This document shows, in pieces, positions 25,454 through 34,818 of a DNA stretch of 48,085 bases. The stretch is from Hyphomicrobiales bacterium (GTDB lineage: Bacteria > Pseudomonadota > Alphaproteobacteria > Rhizobiales > Rhizobiaceae). The stretch covers positions 348,207 to 396,291 of the forward strand of contig UCKU01000003.1 in NCBI GenBank assembly GCA_900473185.1, written 5' to 3'. The notes under the pieces were generated by a model that was not told where the DNA came from, ran no database searches, and saw only the letters and a program-made list of their open reading frames with translations. A program made the translations under genes and the position numbers. Positions within the stretch are counted from its first letter, which is position 1; each line of letters opens with the position of its first letter.

Positions 25454-25658
25454 GGAACCGTTCAGATCTTCATTCTCGTGAAGGGCCGCCGCTGGCCCAC
25501 AATAGTCACAGTCCGCATCGCGTTTGCGAATCAGGGGGATTCTGACAGAAAGCGCCCCGATACGCGACGCGCCCCGGATTTGCGGAGCTTTTCAAGATGT
25601 GATTTGCGTTGCTGGACGCCGAATGGCAAGTCGCGGCAACTCTCTGGGAACCATCCGC

Positions 25659-26543
25659 ATGCCGATGTCCACAAGTCATTGCACCATAGTCACCGCAATT
25701 GCGGCCTTTTTCCTGTCCGCGGCTGTCACGACCGCCGCAGCCGATGCGCTGCCGCCCTACAAGGACGATCTGTTTTCAACGCAGAAAGTGCTGCAGACGG
25801 GCGATGACGGCGCCTTCGACGTGATCGACTACGACGAGATGCGTGATATCAACGGGCGCGACCAGATCCCGCAAAAGCGGGTGCAGCAGAAATATGTCTC
25901 GCTTGGCGTCAAGAAGCTGCAGACAGATGAAACGCTGTCACTCGACGGCACTAGGCTCGATGTCACCAGGGTGGGACCGGCTCAGAATGCCGCCTTCACG
26001 GTCATCTTCATCCACGGCCGCGACGGCGACCGGCGGCTCGGCGCCAACGACTATTCGTTTGGCGGCAATTTCAACCGGCTGAAGAACCTTACGGCCGGCA
26101 ATGGCGGCGTCTATTATTCGCCGACCGTCAGGACCTTCGATGCGAATGGCGTTGCGGCCATTGCCGGGCTGATCCGCTATGCGAGCGCGCAGTCTCCCGG
26201 CCGGCCGGTCATTCTGAGCTGCGCTTCTATGGGCAGCCAGATCTGCTGGGGCATCACGCGCGATACTGAAAGCGTCAAGCGGATGAAAGGCATGCTGATC
26301 ATGAGCGGGGTCTCTGATCCGGATTTTGCAAAGAGCCCGTTCTACAAGGCAAAGCTGCCGCTGTGGTTTGCCCACGGCAGCCGCGACCCCGTCTATGCGG
26401 CAACCGAGCAGCAAGCGCTGTTCGAAAAGCTCGACAAGGCGAAGTACCCGACGCATTTCACGCTCTTCCAGAACGGCAATCATGGCACGCCGATCCGCAT
26501 GATCGACTGGCGGAAGGTGTTGAACTGGATTCTGGCCTCCTGA
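25659..26543 (+). CDS. Exported alpha/beta hydrolase
   Basis: A protein of about 294 residues. An N-terminal hydrophobic segment (CTIVTAIAAFFLSAAVTTAAA) is a likely Sec signal peptide. The hydrolase fold is supported by FIHGRDGDRR, a nucleophile elbow in SCASMGSQ (Ser in ASMGS), the acid in HGSRDPVY and the base in NGNHGTP. These residues are in the correct order for a complete triad. The start could be the ATG at 25659 or at 25665; upstream in-frame starts give non-coding-looking sequence. Its substrate is unknown. It is divergent from parE. Confidence 0.82.
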   Translation: MPMSTSHCTIVTAIAAFFLSAAVTTAAADALPPYKDDLFSTQKVLQTGDDGAFDVIDYDEMRDINGRDQIPQKRVQQKYVSLGVKKLQTDETLSLDGTRLDVTRVGPAQNAAFTVIFIHGRDGDRRLGANDYSFGGNFNRLKNLTAGNGGVYYSPTVRTFDANGVAAIAGLIRYASAQSPGRPVILSCASMGSQICWGITRDTESVKRMKGMLIMSGVSDPDFAKSPFYKAKLPLWFAHGSRDPVYAATEQQALFEKLDKAKYPTHFTLFQNGNHGTPIRMIDWRKVLNWILAS

Positions 26544-26669
26544 ACGGGCGGATTTCACGCCGTGCAGAGCTTTCAAACGATCATATTCCCCCGACGTTAC
26601 GCGGGGCGCTTTCCTTTACCGCAAGCTTTTGCTAAGGCCGCCCGATATGCGGATTTTGGGAGGAGCAGC

Positions 26670-27440
26670 ATGACACCTGACGTACGCCCGCTCGTGGCGG
26701 GAAACTGGAAGATGAACGGCACGCGTGCCTCATTGGACCAGATCAAGGCGATTGCCCAGGGCGTCAGCTCCCCCTTGTCGGAAAAGGTCGAGGCCCTGAT
26801 CTGCCCGCCGGCAACGCTGCTTTATGTGGCGACGGCGCTCGCCACCGACAGCCCGCTCGCGATCGGCGGCCAGGACTGCCATCAGGCGCAATCCGGGGCG
26901 CATACGGGCGACATTTCGGCCGAAATGATTGCCGATTGCTACGGCACCTATGTGATCGTCGGCCATTCGGAACGGCGCATCGACCATGCCGAGACCGATC
27001 ATATGGTGCGGGCCAAGGCACAGGCCGCCTATCAGGCCGATCTGACTGCGATCGTCTGCGTCGGCGAAACCGGCGACGAGCGCGACTCCTATCAGACGCT
27101 CGACATCCTCAAGCGTCAGCTTTCCGGCTCGCTGCCCGAGGAGGCAACGGCCGAAAATACCGTCATCGCTTATGAACCCGTCTGGGCGATCGGCACGGGA
27201 CTGACGCCGACGGCAAAGGATGTGGAAATCGTCCATGCCTTCATCCGCGACGAACTCGTCCTGCGCTTCGGCGACGAGGGCAAGGGTATGCGCATTCTCT
27301 ATGGCGGTTCGGTCAAGCCCGCAAACGCCAGCGAACTGCTCGCAGTCGACAATGTGGACGGTGCGCTGATCGGCGGGGCGAGCTTGAAAGCCGCGGACTT
27401 CCTCGCCATCTACGGCACATATGAAGCGCTGCTTGCCTGA
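26670..27440 (+). CDS. tpiA: Triosephosphate isomerase
   Basis: A 256-residue TIM-barrel enzyme interconverting dihydroxyacetone phosphate and glyceraldehyde 3-phosphate. Catalytic residues are all present: Lys14 in NWKMN, His99 in VGHSERR and Glu169 in [11 protein letters not shown], with the phosphate loop YGGSVKP near the end. The ATG at 26670 has GGGAGGAGC upstream. It is followed by secG 108 bp later, as in many rhizobia. There is nothing atypical in the sequence. Confidence 0.97.
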   Translation: MTPDVRPLVAGNWKMNGTRASLDQIKAIAQGVSSPLSEKVEALICPPATLLYVATALATDSPLAIGGQDCHQAQSGAHTGDISAEMIADCYGTYVIVGHSERRIDHAETDHMVRAKAQAAYQADLTAIVCVGETGDERDSYQTLDILKRQLSGSLPEEATAENTVIAYEPVWAIGTGLTPTAKDVEIVHAFIRDELVLRFGDEGKGMRILYGGSVKPANASELLAVDNVDGALIGGASLKAADFLAIYGTYEALLA

Positions 27441-27548
27441 AGCGATTGCATATTCCTGGCCGAAGGGCTTGGAATAGCTCAAGACCTCATGTAAAGAGCC
27501 GCCAGATTTTTACTTTATGTCCGTCCTCAGACGGGCAGGACTGGACCC

Positions 27549-28070
27549 ATGCAGACCGTATTGATTGTCATCCATCTCATGATCGTGCTCGCGCTCGTCG
27601 GCGTCGTGCTCATCCAGCGCTCCGAAGGCGGTGGCCTCGGCATCGGCGGCGGATCGGGCTTCATGTCGGCCCGCGGCACGGCCAATGCGCTGACGCGCAC
27701 GACGGCGATCCTGGCGACGCTGTTTTTCCTCACTTCGCTCGGCCTCGGTATCCTGACGCGTTACGAAAGCCGCCCGACCGATATTCTCAACCGCATTCCG
27801 GCAACGAGCGGGCAGGGCAACGGCATTCTCGATTCGCTCGGCGGCACCAATACGCCGGCTCCGGCTCAGCCGGCTGACAACAGCGGCATTCCGAACGGCG
27901 GCGCTGCCGCACCGGCTGCCCCGGCAACGCAGGCACCAGCAACTCAGGCACCGGCTGCCAGCGCCCCTGCGGCGACTGCTCCGGCAGCTACGACGACGGC
28001 TCCGGCTCAGCCTGAGGCTCCGGCCACGACTGCGCCGGCACAGCCTTCCGGCGTCCCCACGGGACAATAA
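27549..28070 (+). CDS. secG: SecG preprotein translocase subunit with long Ala/Pro-rich tail
   Basis: A 173-residue protein of the SecYEG channel. The first 80 residues are a normal SecG, with two membrane helices at about 4-23 and 53-72 and the conserved LIQRSEGGGLGIGGG loop between. The remaining 95 residues are Ala, Pro, Thr and Gln repeats (APATQAPATQAPA and similar), presumably disordered and about twice the usual SecG length. Such tails are common in Alphaproteobacteria. A terminator follows, separating it from pyrG. Confidence 0.94.
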   Translation: MQTVLIVIHLMIVLALVGVVLIQRSEGGGLGIGGGSGFMSARGTANALTRTTAILATLFFLTSLGLGILTRYESRPTDILNRIPATSGQGNGILDSLGGTNTPAPAQPADNSGIPNGGAAAPAAPATQAPATQAPAASAPAATAPAATTTAPAQPEAPATTAPAQPSGVPTGQ

Positions 28071-28087
28071 GCCGGTCCAGAAAATAA

Positions 28088-29842
<1,755 letters not shown>

Positions 29843-29848
29843 AATTCG

Positions 29849-29886
29849 GCCGCTCCCTCTGAAACGAGGGAGCGGCTTTTTCTTTT
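29849..29886. terminator. Bidirectional terminator between pyrG and the citrate synthase gene
   Basis: A perfect 11-bp stem GCCGCTCCCTC (29849-29859) with its complement (29866-29876), a 6-nt loop and the T-rich tract TTTTTCTTTTC on the plus side. On the minus side the stem is followed by CGAATTTTAAA. It serves pyrG and the convergent citrate synthase gene. Confidence 0.88.
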
Positions 29887-29888
29887 CG

Positions 29889-30977
29889 TCACGCCGCTTC
29901 CGGCAACGGTCCGACATAGACCGAGCGCGGGCGGATGAGGCGGCCTTCCAATGCCTGCTCGCGGGCGTGGGCAATCCAGCCGACGGTGCGGCCGATCGCG
30001 AAGACGCCGGTGAAGGCGTCGCGCGGGAAGCCGAGGCTTTCCAAGAGCAGTGCGGTATAGAATTCCACATTCACATCCAGCGGCCGGTCCGGCTTGCGTT
30101 CCTTCAGGATCGTGAGGGCTGCCTGTTCCACTGCTTCGGCAAGCGCAATTCTGCTGGCATTGACCTGGCCTGCGGCAACGAGCGGCTTCAGCGCATTTTT
30201 CAGGGCATCGGCACGCGGGTCGCGCACGCGATAGACGCGGTGGCCAAAGCCCATCAGCCGCTCACCGCGATCGAGCGCGGAACGCAGCCAGGGGCCGGCA
30301 TTGGCCTCGCTTCCGATCCCATCGAGCATATCGAGCACCGGCCCCGGCGCGCCGCCATGCAGTGGTCCCTTCAGCGCGCTGATCGCCGCCAGCACCGAGG
30401 AGGTGAGGCCGGCGCGGGTGGAGGCGATGACGCGCGATGCGAAAGTCGAGGCGTTCAAGCCATGATCCGAGATCGTCACGAGATAGGTGTCGAGGGCCGC
30501 GGTCTGCTCGACGCTCGGCACCACGCCTGAGAACATGCGCAGGATGTCGGCCGACTGTGAGAGGCCCGCATCGGGCTTTAGTGGCTTTTCGCCTCGCTGC
30601 AAGCGCAGAACCGCCGGTAGGAAGACGGCGGGTGCGGCAAGCAGACGAAGGGCTGTATCAATATCCTCGCTGTCGGGTAGGCGGGCAACGAGAGCACGCA
30701 TGGCATCGACCGGCGGCAGCGCCAGCAGGCGAGTATCGACAGTCTCGACTTCGGGGAAAACTTCCATTCGCGCCCGGCCGAGCCGGCGGCGCAGTTCGCT
30801 TGCGTCGAGATGCGGCTCGATCAGGCCGTCCAGCAGCAGGGCGACGACATCCTCATAGGTGCTGCTTCCTGCCAGATGATCCAGCGATATGCCGCGGATG
30901 ATCAGCCGACCGGCTTCGCCGTCGACATCCGAGAGCTGGGTTTCAGCGGCGATGACATCTTCCAAACCATTTTTCAT
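29889..30977 (-). CDS. Citrate synthase-like protein (citrate/methylcitrate synthase family), catalytic Asp replaced by Glu
   Basis: A 362-residue citrate synthase homologue, shorter than the TCA-cycle GltA of about 430. Retained active-site elements: SDHGLNAS (His172), GPLHGGA (His207), MGFGHRVY (His246), RDPRA (Arg255), Arg330 in IGRTVGW and Arg349 in LIRPR. At the third catalytic position, where the family reads NVDFY, it has NVEFY, so Glu305 replaces the Asp that abstracts the acetyl-CoA proton. Activity may be weak or altered. It has a strong AAGGAGA before the ATG. It diverges from a helix-turn-helix citrate synthase paralogue 84 bp away. A propionate (2-methylcitrate) role is possible, but prpB and prpD are not in view. 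Confidence 0.85.
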   Translation of the reverse strand: MKNGLEDVIAAETQLSDVDGEAGRLIIRGISLDHLAGSSTYEDVVALLLDGLIEPHLDASELRRRLGRARMEVFPEVETVDTRLLALPPVDAMRALVARLPDSEDIDTALRLLAAPAVFLPAVLRLQRGEKPLKPDAGLSQSADILRMFSGVVPSVEQTAALDTYLVTISDHGLNASTFASRVIASTRAGLTSSVLAAISALKGPLHGGAPGPVLDMLDGIGSEANAGPWLRSALDRGERLMGFGHRVYRVRDPRADALKNALKPLVAAGQVNASRIALAEAVEQAALTILKERKPDRPLDVNVEFYTALLLESLGFPRDAFTGVFAIGRTVGWIAHAREQALEGRLIRPRSVYVGPLPEAA

Positions 30978-31061
30978 AGGTCTTTCTCCTTTACCGGATG
31001 AAAGATCGGATCTACTTTAGTTGACGTCAATCTTGACGCAATAGATCAATGTGAGGCTGAC
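30978..31061. promoter_or_regulatory. Divergent operator/promoter region between the two citrate synthase paralogues
   Basis: These 84 bp hold two palindromes and a third related site: AGATC-G-GATCT (31003-31013), TTGACGTCAA (31021-31030) and the variant TTGACGCAA (31033-31041), the last two starting 12 bp apart. They sit between the two start codons, where a regulator would block or activate both promoters. The helix-turn-helix paralogue next door is the obvious candidate to bind them, which is inference. I could not define a convincing -10 for either direction. Confidence 0.5.
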
Positions 31062-32201
31062 ATGAGCTGGCTGACAGCGGAGGAAGCGCTGGCCGAACTC
31101 GGCACCAAGCCGCAGACGCTTTATGCCAATGTCAGCCGCGGGCGGATCCGCGCCAAGGCCGACCCCACCGATCCACGCCGCAGCCTCTATCAGGAAAGCG
31201 ACGTCAAGCGGCTTGCCGAGCGGCACGCTGGCAGGCGCAAGAGCGAGACGGTGGCCGCCGAAGCGATCCGCTGGGGCGATCCGGTACTGACATCATCAAT
31301 CTCGACCATCGCCGCAGGACGATTGCTCTATCGGGGGCAGGATACGGCGGCGCTTTCAGCCCTTTCAACGTTGGAGGAGACGGCGCTCCTGCTCTGGAAT
31401 GCAGAGAGTTTCGCCTGCGTACCGGCCTCTGCCCCCGGGTCGGCATCGCCTTCCATTCAAGCTGCGCTGCTGGCGCTGGCGGGACGGGTGAGCGCCGACC
31501 TACCGTCTCTGGGGCGCGCCCGCGCTGCCTTGCAGATGGAAGCATGCAGCGTGCTTTCAACCGTCGCCGATGCGCTGGCGCCGGGAGCGGCGGATCATCC
31601 CCTGCATCGCCGTCTTGCAGCATGCTGGGGCAGGCCGGAGGCTGCCGATTGCCTGCGGCGGGCGCTTGTCATGCTCGCCGATCATGAACTCAATGCCTCT
31701 ACCTTCGCCGTCCGCGTCACAATTTCGACGGGGGCAGCGCTTTCTGCCGCCGTGCTCTCGGGTCTCGCGGCGCTGACCGGGCCGCTGCATGGTTCGGCGT
31801 GGCGGAGCGTCGATGCCCTTGTCGAGGCTGCATCCTGCGCCGGGGCGGAGGATGCGATCCGTCGCTTGCTGCTGCGGGGCAACAGGCCGGCGGCGTTCGG
31901 GCATCAGCTTTACCCCGACGGCGATATACGGGCGAGCGTGCTGCTCTCCTCTTTCAACGTGCCACCGGTCTTTCGCGATGTGCAGCGGGCCGGCGAAGAG
32001 ATGATGGGCGAGAAGGTCAATGTCGATTTCGCGCTTGCCGCCATGACTGCAGCCTTCGATCTGCCCGAGGAAGCACCGATCATCATCTTTGCGCTGGCGC
32101 GCACGGCCGGCTGGCTGGCGCATGCGATGGAGCAGATCGAAAGTGGCCATCTGATCCGCCCGCGTGCCCGCTATGTCGGGCCTTCGCCAGCCGAGGCATG
32201 A
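31062..32201 (+). CDS. Citrate synthase homologue with N-terminal helix-turn-helix
   Basis: A 379-residue fusion. Residues about 3-53 (WLTAEEALAELG, TLYANVSRGRIR, then DVKRLAER) read as a MerR/excisionase-type helix-turn-helix. From about residue 65 a citrate synthase domain runs to the end: ADHELNAS (His208), GPLHGSA (His243), AFGHQLYP (His281, with Gln282 where the family has Arg), VNVDF (Asp322 kept), Arg347 and LIRPR (Arg366). Substrate-binding or catalytic residues mostly remain, but the HRVY arginine is lost. It may be a metabolite-responsive transcription factor or a trigger enzyme. It is divergent from the citrate synthase-like gene. I believe such proteins occur in other rhizobia, but their function is not established. 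Confidence 0.85.
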   Translation: MSWLTAEEALAELGTKPQTLYANVSRGRIRAKADPTDPRRSLYQESDVKRLAERHAGRRKSETVAAEAIRWGDPVLTSSISTIAAGRLLYRGQDTAALSALSTLEETALLLWNAESFACVPASAPGSASPSIQAALLALAGRVSADLPSLGRARAALQMEACSVLSTVADALAPGAADHPLHRRLAACWGRPEAADCLRRALVMLADHELNASTFAVRVTISTGAALSAAVLSGLAALTGPLHGSAWRSVDALVEAASCAGAEDAIRRLLLRGNRPAAFGHQLYPDGDIRASVLLSSFNVPPVFRDVQRAGEEMMGEKVNVDFALAAMTAAFDLPEEAPIIIFALARTAGWLAHAMEQIESGHLIRPRARYVGPSPAEA

Positions 32202-32283
32202 GTTGAGCGACGCGCGCCTGAATTACTTGCGCAATTTCACGTTTTTGCATAGGGAAACCGGCGAATTCAGCTAGTATGGGCCG

Positions 32284-32309
32284 GCCGGCGCATTCGCGAA
32301 TGTGCCGGC
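32284..32309 (+). promoter_or_regulatory. 26-bp palindrome upstream of fecR
   Basis: GCCGGCGCATTCG (32284-32296) is followed directly by CGAATGTGCCGGC (32297-32309), its reverse complement except for one position. The centre is 31 bp before the fecR start and about 20 bp after a -10-like TAGTAT (32272-32277). Such a perfect two-fold site beside a promoter suggests a dimeric repressor site. Confidence 0.5.
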
Positions 32310-32327
32310 GAGTCACGAGGGCGGATC

Positions 32328-32855
32328 ATGAAAGCCATGTCAGCAATCTCCCGCAGCCTGTTTTCCGCTGTGCTGATCATCAGCCTGCTGCCTGATGGCG
32401 CAGCTTATGCCCAGTCTGCCGGCTGCGCGATTTCTCGTGCGGCAAACGGCAACCAGATTTTCCGTTGTCCTGGTGGCGTCAACATCACAGCTGAGCGTGG
32501 CGCATCCTTCAAGCTCACCGACCGCAATCGCGATGGCAGTCCGGATTCGCTTGCGTTGCGCAGCAAGGCTGCTCTCGTCGACGTCGACAGCAGCCAGCAC
32601 CGCGGCGGCTTCCAGGTGGTGACGCCGCAGGCGATCGCCGCCGTCCGCGGTACGCAATGGGCCGTCGATGTCAAAGGCGGCACGACCTCCGTACTGGTCA
32701 CCCGCGGGCGCGTCGGCGTGCGGCGTCCGGAAGGTGCGGCTGTCGTGCTTGGACCGGGCGAGGGTGTGGACGTAACGCGCGGAACCGCTGCGCTCACCGT
32801 CCGCACGTGGCCGGCGCCCCGCGTCGCGGCCCTTCTTTCACGCCTCGGTCAATAA
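32328..32855 (+). CDS. Periplasmic FecR domain protein
   Basis: A 175-residue protein with a Sec signal peptide (hydrophobic LFSAVLIISLLP, cleavage near AYAQS). The mature part is a FecR beta-rich domain: FQVVTPQAIAAVRGTQWAVDV, then LVTRGRVGVRRPEG and LGPGEGVDV. It lacks the anti-sigma N-terminal cytoplasmic helix of true FecR regulators, so it is not a sigma-factor regulator by itself. It is followed 8 bp later by a CHASE2 adenylate cyclase gene; the pairing recurs in rhizobia and suggests that the periplasmic protein signals to, or assembles with, the CHASE2 domain. Confidence 0.88.
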   Translation: MKAMSAISRSLFSAVLIISLLPDGAAYAQSAGCAISRAANGNQIFRCPGGVNITAERGASFKLTDRNRDGSPDSLALRSKAALVDVDSSQHRGGFQVVTPQAIAAVRGTQWAVDVKGGTTSVLVTRGRVGVRRPEGAAVVLGPGEGVDVTRGTAALTVRTWPAPRVAALLSRLGQ

Positions 32856-32863
32856 GTCGTCTC

Positions 32864-34720
32864 ATGAACCGTCGGCTTCAGACTATGATCGCGCTGCTGC
32901 TTGCCGGTCTGTGGGGAGCGGCGCTCGGCTATTTCCATCTGCAGTCGGACTCCGGCCTCATGGAGCGGATGGAGGCCACGCTAGCCGATCTGCGCAGCAC
33001 AATCGTCGGCGTCCGCGCGCCGCCCGATATCGTTTCCATTATCGCGATCGATGACCGTACCGCCGCAGCCTATGGCTATCCGCTCAAGCGGGAGAAGCTT
33101 GCGCAGCTCGTCACGTCCATCGGCGCGTTGAAACCAGAGGCCCTGGCTCTCGATATATTGCTTGTCGATCCCGACACGGAGGAGGGGGATGCGGCGCTGG
33201 CAACGGCTATTAGGGCGACACCCAGCATCATCGCCGGTGCTGCGACCTTTCCGCAGAGTCTCCAGTCGGTGATAGCGAATGCGGAGGATCCGTTTGCCGC
33301 GATCCCCGAAGCGCAGCAGCTTCTGCTGCCGCAGCCTCGCTTCGCAGATGCTGCGGCGCTCGGTATCGTCAATGTGGCGACGGACCAGAGCGGCGTACCG
33401 CGTTTCATTCCGCTGTTTTCTCGCGCCGCCGACCGGTTGGATGCAGCTTTTCCGTTGCGCGTCGCCTCGGTTGCGCTCGGCGCCGAACCATTGATCGAAA
33501 AGGATGCGATCCGGCTTGGCGCCCGCCGCATTCCAACGGACACGGGCCAGCGTCTGCCGCTGACCTTCTATGGTCCTGCAGGCAGCATCCGCACCTTCAG
33601 CGCTGTCGACGCGCTCGATGGCAAGCTGCCGGCGGATGCCACTACTGGCAAGGTGGTGGTGATCGGTGCGACCGTTACCGGCGGCGGCGATGTCTTTCCG
33701 ACGCCGTTCGATCCCATCCTGCCGGGCGTCGAAGTGATGTCGACGGCGATCACGCATCTGATAGCAGGCGACGGCATGGTGCGTGACAGCAGGACACGGC
33801 AGGCGGATGCCGGCATTGCGACGGCCTTGCCCATTCTTCTGGTCGCACTGATCGCATGGCGCCGCAGCGCCCTCGGCTTCGTCATCATCGGCCTGACGGT
33901 CATTGTCTGGGCGATGCTCAACCTTGCTGCCTTCGCGAACGGTTACTGGCTGAGTGCTGCGTTGCCGATTGCGGCCGCCCTGCCACCCGCAGTTATTTTC
34001 GGGGCCGCAGAACTCTGGCGCGACCGCAGCCGCGCGCGGCACTTTGCCGATCAGTCCGAGCGCCTGCAGCGCATCGAAGCGCCGGGCCTCGGGGAGTGGC
34101 TGGCGCGCGACCCGGCTTTCCTGGCCGAGCCGGTGCGGCAGAATGCTTCCGTCGTCTTCATCGATCTCTCGGGTTTCACCGGCCTCAGCGAAGCCGTCGG
34201 ACCGGCAGCAGTTCGGGAAATCCTCAGCAGCTTCTTCGAACTGATCGACGAGGAAGTACGATTGCTTGGCGGGGCGATCACCAGCTTCATGGGCGACGGC
34301 GCGATGATCCTCTTCGGGCTGCCGGAACCAACAGCCGACGATGCAGCCCGGGCGGCAGCCTGTGCCGTGCGGCTTGCCGACCGTACACGCAGCTTCCTCG
34401 CAGGCCATCCGGAGCTTCGCCGCAGGAAGATAGGCTTTAAGCTCGGTGCCCATTGCGGGCCGATCGTCGCCTCACGGCTCGGCAGCGGCGACCGGCAGCA
34501 GATCACCGCTACGGGCGACACCGTCAATGTCGCACAGCGGCTCATGGAGGTGGCGGCAAGCCGCGGCGCGGAGCTTGCACTCAGCGCCAACCTGCTCAAC
34601 GCTGCGGGTCCGGAGGCCGTTCCATTGCAGGCAGGGCAGTTGACCGGACCGTTCGAGACGAGGATTCGTGGACGCTCCGGCAGCATAGCCATCTACACAT
34701 GGCGTGGCGAGACACTTTGA
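32864..34720 (+). CDS. CHASE2-domain adenylate/guanylate cyclase (class III)
   Basis: A 618-residue membrane-bound sensor cyclase. An N-terminal helix (MIALLLAGLWGAALGYF) leads to a periplasmic CHASE2 domain (about 30-310). Three hydrophobic segments follow (ATALPILLVALIAW, LGFVIIGLTVIVWAM, LSAALPIAAALPPAVIFGA). The cytoplasmic cyclase domain (about 425-600) has a metal-binding Asp in FIDLSGFTGLSE, a second Asp in FMGDGAMILFG, and the transition-state Asn/Arg in DTVNVAQRL, so it should be active. Substrate specificity (ATP or GTP) is not certain from sequence. It shares a transcription unit with fecR; the gap is 8 bp. Confidence 0.93.
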   Translation: MNRRLQTMIALLLAGLWGAALGYFHLQSDSGLMERMEATLADLRSTIVGVRAPPDIVSIIAIDDRTAAAYGYPLKREKLAQLVTSIGALKPEALALDILLVDPDTEEGDAALATAIRATPSIIAGAATFPQSLQSVIANAEDPFAAIPEAQQLLLPQPRFADAAALGIVNVATDQSGVPRFIPLFSRAADRLDAAFPLRVASVALGAEPLIEKDAIRLGARRIPTDTGQRLPLTFYGPAGSIRTFSAVDALDGKLPADATTGKVVVIGATVTGGGDVFPTPFDPILPGVEVMSTAITHLIAGDGMVRDSRTRQADAGIATALPILLVALIAWRRSALGFVIIGLTVIVWAMLNLAAFANGYWLSAALPIAAALPPAVIFGAAELWRDRSRARHFADQSERLQRIEAPGLGEWLARDPAFLAEPVRQNASVVFIDLSGFTGLSEAVGPAAVREILSSFFELIDEEVRLLGGAITSFMGDGAMILFGLPEPTADDAARAAACAVRLADRTRSFLAGHPELRRRKIGFKLGAHCGPIVASRLGSGDRQQITATGDTVNVAQRLMEVAASRGAELALSANLLNAAGPEAVPLQAGQLTGPFETRIRGRSGSIAIYTWRGETL

Positions 34721-34818
34721 CATTCGCAGCCGGAGCGAGTAGGAACGGCCCAACTCTTCGGCCGGACGATTCCGGCTACGACGCGTTATGCGTCTGACAG
34801 CTCCGAAAGATCGAACAC

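Noticed and set aside
30978..31061. Possible CTTGAC promoter at 31032 for the helix-turn-helix citrate synthase
   Set aside because: A -10 at the right distance would fall on the ribosome-binding site and leave no leader, so it is better read as part of the operator repeat.
32981..34453. Minus-strand open frame of 490 codons over the CHASE2 cyclase
   Set aside because: It is antisense to a gene with complete cyclase motifs; composition is typical of a shadow frame.
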